From Cornus controversa (Eukaryota > Streptophyta > Magnoliopsida > Cornales > Cornaceae), in NCBI GenBank assembly GCA_026545225.1, contig CM048851.1, forward strand, positions 34,623,956 to 34,687,955: a stretch of DNA of 64,000 nucleotides, written 5' to 3'. Both the position numbers and the translations under genes were made by a program. Positions 23,690 to 35,500 of this stretch are shown here, one piece after another (within the stretch, counting starts at the first letter, position 1; the number at the start of each line of letters is the position of its first letter). Under the pieces are notes generated by a model, which searched no databases, had not been told where the DNA came from, and worked only from the letters and a program-made list of their open reading frames with translations.

Positions 23690-24063
23690 GTGCTCGGATG
23701 GTCATTCCGATGCCATTTTCATTCATTTATGGCATTCGGCTAGTCATGCCTTAACTAATTTTGTCCATTTTTGAACACTCGACTGGTAATGCCGATGTTA
23801 ATTTCATTCATTCTTTAGCGCTCGGCTGGTTATGTCGATGTTAATTTCATTCATTTTTTAGCACTCGGCTGGTCATGCTAATGCTATTTTCATTCATTTG
23901 TGGCGTTAGGCTGTCCATGTCTTAGCCAATTTCATTCATTTTTTAGCGCTCCGCTAGTCATGTCGATACTATTTTCATTCATTTATGGTGTTCGGCTGTC
24001 CATGCCTTGGCCAATTTTATTCATTTTTGAGAGCTCGGCTGGTCATGTCGATGTCATTTTCAG
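23690..24063 (+). repeat. Tandem array, about nine ~42-bp units
   Basis: Units carry the core CTCGGCTGGTCATG followed by a TTTCATTCATTT spacer. They alternate between two types (GGTCATGTCGATG and TGTCCATGCCTTGGCCAA), so the array has a ~86-bp higher-order period. It follows the extra ORF and is the same family as the repeat at 1-85. The Tat fragment stops right after it, at about 24063. Confidence 0.8.
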
Positions 24064-24663
24064 GAAAAAAAAAGTGGAAAGATTCTCTTGGATGCTTATT
24101 CTACACAAAATTGGTCTTTGAAATATTATTTGCTTTCGGTGACTAAGATGACCTAAATGACATCTCTTTTGGCAAAATTACCAATAACCTGAAAAGACAT
24201 AAAAACAATTTATTAATTGAAAATAAAATACAATAAAGTACTAACAAATATAAATTTGGAGATAAAATGTGTAAGAAAATATCTGGATAGTTAAAATTAC
24301 CATTTTGCCCACATATAAAAAACATCCCCTTTTTTTTCTTCTTCACTTCTTCTACGACTGTCACCACCACCTCCTCCCACCAGCCCATTGCCACCTCCTC
24401 TCACCTCCCATAATTAGTTTATGTTTGTGTGTGTGTGTGTGTGTCTATATATATATATATATTTGTATATAAATCATTTTTCTCAGCAACCAAATGAATA
24501 TATAAGTAAAAAATTCAAGAGAACAAAAGGAGAAGAACTGAAGAATGAATTTACAAGTGGGTTTTTATAGGCTTTGAATGCAAAATCAGCAAGAATGACG
24601 GCGAGATTGATAGCAGTGGTTTTAATTTTGGATAATAAAAGTTGTTCTAGCATATGGGTTGAG

Positions 24664-25560
24664 CAGTTCTTACATTGATCAGTGGTGAGAACCGACATCG
24701 ACAACTGAAGATTTGACAGATTGGTGGTGACCGTTGATGAAAATCTCACAACTGGGGTGTCGTTGGATTTACAGATCGGTGGTGATGGCCAAGGAATGAT
24801 TGATCAGTAGTTCACGAATATGACGAAGATGACTGAGCAGTGGTGGATCTGAGGAAGATGGCTGGATCGGTGATGAACAATTTTCTCTCTCACTCTAAAA
24901 ATATATATACATATATATATATATATGTATATATATATGTATATATATTTTTAGAGTGAGAGAGAAAATTGTTCATCACCGATCCAGCCATCTTCCTCAG
25001 ATCCACCATATATATATATATATATATATATATATCTTCTCTATATCACAGTCTCTCCCATGACATTTTTCATCGTTCTTAACAACCAAAAGAACAACAA
25101 TCTCTCTTCCATTCTAGGAAATTAACATTTTTTAAGAGCTTCTTTTCATGAAACTTGAGTAGTTCTCGCATTGATCGGTGGTGAGACCCTGTATCGACAG
25201 CTGAAGATTCGACAGATTGGTGGTGACCGTTGATAAGAATCTCGCAATCGGTGGTGCCGTTGGATTTTCAAATCGGTGGTGATGGCCAAGGAATGATTGA
25301 TCAGTAGTTCACGAATTCGGCGAAGATAACTGACCAGTGGTGGATTTGAGGAAGATGGTTGGATCGGTGATGAACAATTTTCTCTCTCACTCTAAAAATA
25401 TATATACATATATAACTCTCTCTCTCTATATATATATATCTTCTCTATATCACAGTCTCTCCCATGCCATTTTTCATCGTTCTCAACAACCAAAACAACA
25501 ACAATCTCTCTTCCATTTTAGGAAATTCACCTTTTTCAAGAGCTTACTTTCATGAAACTT
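24664..25560. repeat. Tandem duplication (two units of ~490 and ~400 bp)
   Basis: Unit A (about 24664-25155) and unit B (about 25160-25560) share GTGACCGTTGAT, GATGGCCAAGGAATGATTGA, CTCTCTCACTCTAAAAATAT, TATATCACAGTCTCTCCCATG and TCAAGAGCTT-like blocks in the same order. Unit A is longer because it contains an inverted duplication. Confidence 0.85.
24841..25008. repeat. Near-perfect 168-bp palindrome
   Basis: Arm 24841-24910 is the exact reverse complement of 24939-25008 (70 of 70 bases). The (AT)n centre can pair for about ten more. It starts TGGTGGATCTGAGG and ends CCTCAGATCCACCA. The second arm is absent from unit B of the surrounding duplication, so it arose as an inverted copy of unit A sequence. 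Confidence 0.95.
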
Positions 25561-26549
25561 AAGTTTTCTCATGCTTGGGCCATGTTATAATGCACATGTA
25601 TGAGAGTGAGAAGAGCTTAAACCCAGAAAAGAGGAAGCCTAATCCTAGAATCTGACGATGAATTTCTATATTCTTTCATATTCAATTTAGAACCATTTTG
25701 AAAAAGGAAAAGAAAATCTTAAATCTATATGAATTAAAATGAATAAAAGATTCAGATTATAGGTTGGGTTTTCAAACCCAATTTGAAATCGATTCCTAAG
25801 AGATTGGGTTTGAATAAATAAAAAAAAAGAATTTGATACAATGCTTCAAAAACATTCAGTATCTATATGATACATACACATACACGCACTAAAATAACGT
25901 GTAATGGAACAATGGAGGTTAGATAAGGATATTTTTGTCTCTTAAAACTAGAGTTTTTTTATAATTTGGTGACATATAAAGGGTTATAATGTCTTTTTCA
26001 TTTATTTATACGCAATTGGGTCACTACGACCAAATTTTTGGCAAAAAATGTAAAAATATGAATCGAGAGAGCATTTGTTATAACAGAGCAAATGTTAACT
26101 AAATACATTGTAATAAAATATATAAATTTGATATTACGTGTAATTATGCCAAACTTATGAAAAACAGTCTAATTTGTCCAATTTTTTTTTTCAAACGATA
26201 GATGCACCACACCCTTCGATATTTGTACAAGATCACGGAAGAGAGACCAATAGCTCAGGACAGATCGACGCATTACTCAATAAATAGCTAAATCATCACT
26301 TGCGCCATTGGTGCCATCTAGTGGCCGCTTTCGACAGCTCACTGGTCTTAAGATGGATTCGCGTACTTCAAATTCTTACCCCATATGGGAGTAGTTTAAG
26401 GATTCTCGGCCACGTGACGACGACACTTTTTCAGACCACTGAAAATTTCTTGCTAGTACTTCACTCCGTTTCTTCTTCTTACTACAACAATGGCGATTTC
26501 ATAGAATTATTATATATATATATTCTCTGGTTATATACGGGTTGCAAAA

Positions 26550-29500
26550 ATGGAGTCAGAACTCAAAGACTCAGACTACGATTTGAGCCCCGAACCATCT
26601 CGAGTCCTTCAACGATGGCTCGACCAAGGACGACCGTCCTCTCCTCAACCCCGACTCGACCTCCCAACCAGTCTCTTTCGAGGACTTGGAAGAGCTCGAG
26701 GACAAATTCGCCGCCTTCGTCCGCAACGACGTGTACGGCACGATTGGACGCGGCGAGACGCCATGGCCTGAGAAATTCCTGCTTGGAGTCGCGTTCGTGA
26801 CGCTAGTGCCGATTAGAGTGGTGGTCTCGATCACTATGTTGGTGATATACTACTTGATTTGCCGTGTTTGTACTCTGTTTTCTGCTCCGAATCGAGAGGA
26901 GGAACAGGAGGATTATGCTCACATGGGAGGGTGGAGGGCCGTGATTGTTCAGTCGGGGAGGTTTATTTCTAGGGTCATGCTCTTCAATTTAGGGTTTTGT
27001 TGCATTAGAGAAACCCACCGAGATTCGGACACAGACGGAAAATTGAATGCTCAGGTACTTTCTCTTGCTTGCTGGTGAAATTTTGGGATTTTAATTAAGC
27101 TTAGAAAATGAGTTTTATATCTTGAGATTTGCTTCTTATTTAGAATTGGTGGCACTTGAAGAAATCTCTTTGAATTCCTGTGGATGAAGTTTGTTGGGTA
27201 ATCAGTGAGAATTTGATTGGCTTAGGACATAAATAGTCCTTCAAAAAGGATAAATATGTTTGAGAGACATGAGAGAATTATGTGTGTCATAGAGAGGTAG
27301 ATATTAGTGAAGTTTTCATTACAATTGAAGAGAGTTTTCTTGGGCATGTTTTAGATAATTTGGTTAAACTTCTGCGCTTTAGGAGTTCATTCCTTCTACA
27401 GAACAACTGAAGTTAATGTGAATGAGAATTTTCGCAAAACAGAGCTGTTAGGGAGGCATGTTGGAGATTGGCTGATTAATTTTTGTTTGGCCTGTTTTTG
27501 GTAAAAGTGACATATTTCTAGATTGGTTGAAGTATGCATGGAAAATAATGTAAAGAACAATCCTTTGCCATACTAATTCACTGATGATTTTCCTGTCTAC
27601 GAGGATAATAAAATGAAATGAAATCCAACTGAAACCATTTCTTTGATTCCCAAACAGGTCATGGAAGTTTGAATATGAATGCATCAAATATTTGGATAGT
27701 ATATTGGAAGAAGAAGTATAAGATGGATGGCCTCTTGATTTCTGGATATGGTTCCATCTACTTGATCACCTAGCTATTTCCTTTTTTGCTTACCACATTA
27801 TGGGGTCTGTCTGTTGAATAGTCTACTGTGTTGCAATATCATGCACTTGGGTGTCACCTGTGTTGCAATATCATACGTGCTTTATGATAACACAAGTACA
27901 CAACATGCTTTTGAGGCTCTTTTATACAAATTACAGTTCATAATCTAAGTCACAGAGCTGGAATGGGAGTGAGTGTGAGAGTGGGAGCGCAAAAGCGACA
28001 AAATCTAAAATTTGGTGAGAGCAGGAGCGTCTCCAGAGCGCTTGCACACTTGTATGCTATTATATATGTGTGTGTGTGAAATGTTTTCAATATTTGTACA
28101 TATGCTAAAACGATTACTTTAAAGAATTCTAAAATAATAAACATCTTAATTAAATAAAGTAAAACTAAAAAGTGTCTATATAATTTTTTTACAAGTACAT
28201 ATACATACACACACATTTAATATTTTTAGACTATATATTTGAACTGATTTGAATATCTCTTATATTTGAACATTTATCAAATAAATAACGAAACAAAAGT
28301 GATCAAAATGAAGTGGACGACGATATGGCAAGGATTTGTTATGTTTTCTTAATATTATATGTTCATTCTTAATTTTGCACATTTCTAACTGTTTTTATTC
28401 AGTGGTACATTTTTTGTCATTGACATCCATAGTGAGTGTCACATATAATTGTTTATAATTCAAGGAATGAGAAATCGTTATGAGTTCGAGGATTCACAAA
28501 TTGAATTCGAGGATTGACAAAATTGATTCGCTCGCGAAGCATGAGTGAGAGTGGCACCCCTTTAGAAGGATTGTTGACTTAGTTCATTGGCATTTTTCAT
28601 ACACTAAATTAATTTTTCTTTATCTTATGTAATTGACATGAAGATGCTGGAGTTGGTCAAAAATAACCGGGTTGTCATCTATTAGACATTGCAAATATAC
28701 ATAAATATTATGCTCTATCAAGATGAAAAATCACTCTAAGCATTAGTAGCTAACTAATCTCTACATGTTTAGCATATGTTAAAGTTGGATTATCTTTTAC
28801 AGTTATTTGTCTTAGTCAATACTTTCTTAACTTTCAGTCTTTAGATACTAATGGGACAATATGCTGATCATTGTTTTTATTTTATTCTCTGTGGCCGTTG
28901 CTTCTTTCTAATTGGTCAGACTGGCATCAAGGATCAATCTGAAGAACCTGAAAGACCTGGGGCAATTATTTCTAATCATATATCTTATTTGGATATATTG
29001 TATCACATGTCTTCTTCCTTTCCGAGCTTTGTTGCTAAGGTGCGTTAACTCGTCGTATTACAGAATCTGTTGCCAGCGTATGGTTTGCATGTGAAAAAGC
29101 TCAGTTTGAATTATATGCATACCTGCTGGTGTTTGCACTGACACATTTTGTACCAATTTTGGCAATCATGCTCCTCGATTTTATTAGAGATCAGTGGCTA
29201 AACTTCCTCTAGTTGGTCTCATCAGGTTGGTCACATCATATTTATTTACTTAATTGTGCCTGAGTTATTATAGTATTGTGATAAAATAAATTTCTCTTCC
29301 ACTGTTTTACCGAAACTTCTGTTGCCTACTGACAGTATTTTTTTTTCCTTTTGTTATTCGAATCCAGGAAATCCTAAGAGATGCCCATGTTCTATTAATT
29401 TGATAAAGAACTGTTATGAGATAAAAAGCTGTTGTCTGTTGAAATATTTAAGTTATCTACTTCAATGTGTTACATTTATAAAGGGGAGAAATAGAAAATG

Positions 29501-32500
29501 ATCTCTGGGATTAACTGGTCTAATCCTGGTGTAACACTGTTTACTTCATTGCTTTATGAGGTCTCCCATTCTAATTACGATAATTCTAATTTTAATTCAG
29601 TTACAAGCTTCACTATGCAGAAGTACAGATTTTCTTTTTCTTTTAGTGAGATTACAGTGTGGTGAGAGTTTCACCATTATCCTTGGTCCTTACCATAACA
29701 TTTCTTGTCCTCTCTTCTATTTCTAGTTTTTCCTTTGTCATGCATTTCTTTTAACCTTTAGACTTCAGTTCCTGATGACATTATGCACATACATGCGTAC
29801 ATTCATATTGTTATTATAGTGAGTGAATTGATCTAGAGGGCCTTTAATTTTTTTTTCCCCCACAGCAAGTGCCTTGGATGTGTCTATGTTCAGCGGGAGT
29901 CGAAATCATCTCACTTCAAGGGTGTTTCTGGTACATGATTCTTTTATGTCTATTGACGAATTACTGATATTCAGAATATTTATGAATTTAAAAAAATAAA
30001 ATTAAAGTCATTTTTGGCAAGTTCTTTATGTTTATTAGAATATTACCTTTCTTCAGGAATGGTTTCAAGCCTGAGTCATTGCACATCATAAATATGTGTA
30101 TTTTCATGGCATTTGTTCACAGAATATGGCAACACTTGTGAAACAAGGCATTTGTTCACAGAATATGCCAACACTTGTTACATTATCCTAAAACTCCTTT
30201 TTTAGGTTTGTGTATCTATGCTCTTTAGATAGTTAGACAAAGATCCTGCTGACCTCATCATATGAGGAAAAGTATATTTCCACTCTGATAGTGTTGAAGT
30301 TTTTGGGTGTTTGTCATTAAATGTCATCATGTTCCAATGAAATTGTTTTCATCTTACAAATACTGTAGCGCTTTTTTTTTTTTTTGGGGGGGGGGGGTAT
30401 CAGATAATTCTTTTAGAGTAGGCTGATGTTTCTCATGAATGTATTTTGGGCCATGCCTTCTTATCAACCAAACACATTTTATGCCCTGCTTGATGTGATC
30501 CACATACTATACTCAATCATGGACTTGAAACAAATTTGTTTCGGCTTCTTGCTCACTATTTTTCTTACCAGCTCAATAATAAGCTTTACAAAAAAGAACA
30601 TCTCCACATTTGGGGCACTAAGTTATTTTGTTTTTGTAATATTTTGAATGTCAATATTTCTCCAGATATTTGGACCCCCTTTTGCTGCTTGCAGGTGTTG
30701 TCAACAAAAGAATTCAAGAAGCTCATCAGAATAACTTTGCCCCAATGATGATACTTTTTCCAGGTTAGCAAATTGATCCCATTAATGCACTGGTGTCCAT
30801 ATGTTCACTGCTTTGGTTTTGTGGTGCATTGCCTGATCTGTATTTCTAAGCTTAAGTTTTAACTATTCCCTCCTGTGAATGAGGTTGTTAGGGCTATATA
30901 CATATACTGCTTACTTATTTTTGCAAGACTTGATGTGAAGTTTTGTAGATCTCATGTCAGTGTGGCGCTGCTTTGTAGCTATTGTGATCAAATTATTGTT
31001 GTTAATGGTCAGGATAAAAATAACTTTGTCCCACCACTTTTTTCTATACCATGCAGCTAGATTATTTGCACATGCCCTACAATACTTGTCTAGCACTGTT
31101 TTACAGTTAATTGGTTTTCTATTTTACTGCAGAGGGTACAACGACAAATGGAGACTTCCTTCTTCCATTTAAGACTGGTGCATTTCTATCAAAAGCTCCA
31201 GTGATTTTAAGATATCCTTATCAGAGATTTAGTCCTGCCTGGGACTCCATATCTGGGGTGTGTATATCTGTTGCAGTTCCAACTTTCATGGTGTCACTAA
31301 AATCCAGATAAAGACAGCTGAGTTAATCCATGTTATATTAATTTGTCCAAATTTGAATTGGCTTTTTGACTCTTACTAGTCACAAAGGAGTTCATTGGTT
31401 CTGTTTTACTGTTACTAAATTATCATTGTGGAACATATATTGTTATTTACTCATTGCTTTTAAATGAAGATTTGTCTTATTTGTTTTTGAATGTAAGCCA
31501 AGGTTATCTTATCCTACAACAACCACCAACCCTTTGTCCCAACTACTTGGTGTCATCAGCATAAATCCTATATATCCATTTTGCTCTATCTAAGGTCATA
31601 GCCTCAGTCAAACCACATGCTATCATTTTCTTCTTTACTAATTCTACCCATGTTAACTTTGGTCTTCCTCTTCCCCTAGTATTACCCTCAATGTGGACTA
31701 TGACATTCTTCCTAACCGACGCATTTAAAGGTTTTCTTTGCACATGTCCAAACCATCTTAACCGATTTTCTCTCATTTTATCTCCCATTTGTGCTACTAT
31801 AACCATCTCCTGAATGTGTTCATATCTAATTCTATCATTTCTAGTTTTACTGCACATTCAACTCAACATTCGCATTTTCGCCACACTCACTCATTCTGTG
31901 CCATAAAGTATGGTTGGTCTAATAACGGTTCAATAGATCCTCCCTTTTAATCTTAAGGGGATATGCCTATCACACAATATATTAGATGCACTCCTCCATT
32001 TAACCTATCCTGTCTTGATTCTATGATTAATGCCATCTTCAATTTCTCATTCATTATGAATAATTGAATCTGAATAACAAAAATGTTCGCTTTTTTGTAC
32101 TTCTTGATTCTCAATCCTCACTGCATCCTCATTTGTATTTCTAGATTTACTGAAGTTACACTCCATGTATTCAATTTTATTTCTACTTATCTTAAACCCT
32201 TTTAATTCTAAAGCTTCTCTTCAAATCTCCAACTTGGCATTAACTCCTTCTGTCTCATCGAATAACATACACTATGGAATCTCATCCCAGATTTGTCTCG
32301 TCAACTCATCCATAACCAAGGCAAAAAGGTATGGGCTTAATGTCAACTTTGATGTAAGCCGACAATAATTGGGTGTTTCCCCCACAGGCGTTCTACCTAT
32401 AGTCACACAACCATCATACATGTCCTTTATTGTGTCAATGTATTCCTTTGTGACTCCTTTCTTTTCTAGAACCCTCTATATTAGATCTCTAGGTACCCTA

Positions 32501-35500
32501 TCATAGGCTTTCACCAAATCAATAAAAGTCATATGGAGATCTCTCTTCTTCTCTCTATATCTTTCCATTAGTCTCCTCAATAAGTAAATAACCTTCATCG
32601 TTGACTTTCCTGACATGAATCCAAATTGATATTCCAACACTTCTGTCTCTCGTCTTAGGCGTTGTTCAATCACTCTCTCCCAAAGTTTCATAGTGTGACT
32701 CGTTAATTTAATATCACGATAATTATTACAACTTTATATGTCCCTTTTATTTTTATATATAGGCATTATGATACTTTTGTGCCACATCCTCTTAGTTGTT
32801 AGTATCTTATTAAACAATTTTGTTAACCAAGACAAGTTCCAAACCTCAGTAGGAATGCCATCAGGTCCGAAAGCCCTTCCCGATTTCATCTTCTTTAAGA
32901 CATACGGAAAAATATGCTATCTCTAAGGTCACCATAGTCTTCTAAGCCTAAACTTCCTATATGGTTATTCCTCTTATCCTACACATTTTTTTTTGGGATA
33001 GTAGAACTATGAGAGCCCTTGTTTTAGAAAAAGAAAACTTAGTTTATCCAAATTATTCTCAGTTACTTATAATGAAAAATTGAAACAGAAGAGATGCCCT
33101 TAAAACATGAAGTACTAAGATTGGGAATCTATTAATATTTATGACTAACTTTCTCTATGGAAATTCACATCATACATTTGCTCTTAAAATATATATTGTC
33201 TGCTACTATATTTTGGAAAATTTTCATGTTGCCCATGATTTCTTTAAGATTTTTTACTTCTAATTTCAATATGTTTCTTTATTTGCAGGTGCAGCATGTC
33301 ATTTTTCTTCTTTGTCAATTTGTAAATCACATTGAGGTTACATGGTTACCTGTTTACTACCCCTCACAAGAGGAAAAGGATGATCCAAAACTTTATGCTG
33401 AAAATGTCCGAAGGTTGATGGCTCGCGAGGTATGCATTTCGCCAATTTCTAATGCTGAAATTCACTAATATAACTGGAATCTCATTTGTGGAATATTAGG
33501 ACTCCTTGGCCCCTTCCCAAAAATGTAATATTAACCCAACCCAATTACATCAAACAGTTAGTTTATTTTATGCCCAACCCAGTAGCAATAAAATATTATC
33601 CCTTGTAATATAATATTTGCCCAATATAATATGATATATATAATATAACCCAAAGCTACAGAATAAAGCATAAATCTGGAATGCACCAAACGGAAATGGT
33701 GGGTGAAAAGATAAATATTAAATATGTAAGTTCATTCTCTCTCCTAATCCTCTTTCACCTATTTCTTTTTTTTTTATTAAAAAATTCACTAGTTTTTCAT
33801 TCTTCAAAGCCTAATCCTATCTTTCTTTTCTTTCTTTATTATTTTTTTTTTTGCAGTGGTAATTTTTTTAATAATTGCCCCCCCTCCCCCCACAAACACA
33901 CGCAACCATAAAATCATGGCTCTGCCCCTAGGTCTTGAAAATGTGACTTTTAATTTATAATTAAACTGTTAAATATAGGTGCCTATATTTCCTCAAAGGC
34001 AAAAAGCACTATAATATGATGACTCAATTTTTCTAGCCGTCATCAGAAAACATGTGGAACCATGGATTGGAAATAGAAATGCCAACTCTGTGAACTTCAG
34101 AACTTATTCAAAATTTCAGGAGATTCTAGAGGGCCTTTCGCAAGAAATACTTGGGATACCAGAATATATGTCTGTCGCTTTCATGGCCTGATATCTTTGA
34201 ATAAATTTAAAAGGGTGCCTGCATAGTGATATCATCAAACTGTCAAATAGTTGTTGGTTTTAGGACTTCTCTATTTCTCTAATTTCAACTTCTCTGGGGA
34301 TAAAGGTTTTCTTGGTTGATTAGTGCTATGAACAAAGTGTGGTCCCCTTAATCAAGTGTGTCGAGAGGGTGACCTAACAATTGGCATTATTTGTATAAAA
34401 TGACTACCTTCGAACCAGACATGCATTTTCATGCTTGGGAGCCCAATTCTTACCGCTGTACCAAGCAATATGGCCCCTGTGAGGGCCAGAGAACAAGCAT
34501 GTAGGCATAACCATAGTAACATGATTAGAAGCAAAGCTCTTGGAAGAGTCATATATACAACTGTCCTAAAAATGACATTACCCGATCACCAAATTAATTT
34601 CCATACTATATTACCATTGAAAACGTCTCAAAAAGGAACTGTATAACAGTAATGTGAGGCAAGTTTACAATACACATTTTGGTTTCTGTAAGAGCATCTC
34701 TATCAACGTCTCTAAAACCTCCATCTCCAAATTTGCCACATCACAATTCCAGAGAGCCACATTAGTGTTTTAGAGTGCCACTTCAGCGTTTTGGAATCTC
34801 CAGATTTTGGCCAACAGAGGCTCTATGTTGGACTCTCCAGAATTTTTGCTAGCAAAAAATAATAATATTTTAATAAATTTTTTATTTTATCAATATTTAA
34901 TTTTCTAAAAATATTTAATAATCATTCTTTTTACTAAATGATATGAATAATGAATTTTAGCCGTAAATAAATGAAAATTCGTACCATATATAACATGTGA
35001 GAATTAAAATATAAATGGTGTGGGTTCAAAAGGTAAGTGGCAGTGTAAGAATAGTGATATATATAATAAATAAAATATATGATGCATTTTTAACAAAAAC
35101 TTGCATGTGGCTGAGTGGTTGGAGTACTTGCCTTTTGATTTTGGTGGCTTGGTTCAAATCTTGGCAAGTGCATAATTTTTTTTGTTGAACCCATAATGGG
35201 CCCACTAATCTGGAGAGCCCATTGTTGGCTCATTATCTCCAAATTCGGATGGAGATGCTCTATAAGAGGGAGAGGGCTAATACTAATACAGTCCGTTTGT
35301 GTAGTAACTCTTGTGGACGGGTGTGAGTGGGCGGGTGCGAAGACAAACACTAGACTGAGCTACCACACTGACAGGGTGCTCAATCCCATATCGCCTGAGT
35401 GTGAAAAATATCATACCATGTGTTGGAACAAGGTATTACAGTTGGTATCAGAGCCCGAACCTAGCCGGAAGTGTGTCGATGAGGACGTCTAGCCTCGTAG

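Larger units (their letters stand above)
24064..26549. other. Spacer with local duplications upstream of LPEAT1
   Basis: No gene is seen. It contains a GT/TA microsatellite (24426-24465), a tandem duplication of ~400-490 bp (about 24664-25560) and a large palindrome in its first unit. The last few hundred bases should hold the LPEAT1 promoter; a GACCAATAG CCAAT-like box lies near 26246 and a TA-rich TATA-like run at about 26508-26523. Confidence 0.5.

Noticed and set aside
23690..24063. CRISPR-like regularly spaced repeats
   Set aside because: Plant nuclear DNA; the 'spacers' are themselves repeated and the array belongs to a Tat element.
26300..26800. 166-residue frame overlapping LPEAT1 exon 1
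   Set aside because: Different frame from the conserved acyltransferase; no similarity seen.
26686..27078. Taking LPEAT1 exon 1 to start at 26686
   Set aside because: That codon is TTG, an unlikely plant start, and similarity extends upstream to about 26608.
35103..35190. Functional tRNA gene
   Set aside because: A and B boxes are present but no acceptor stem or anticodon arm forms.
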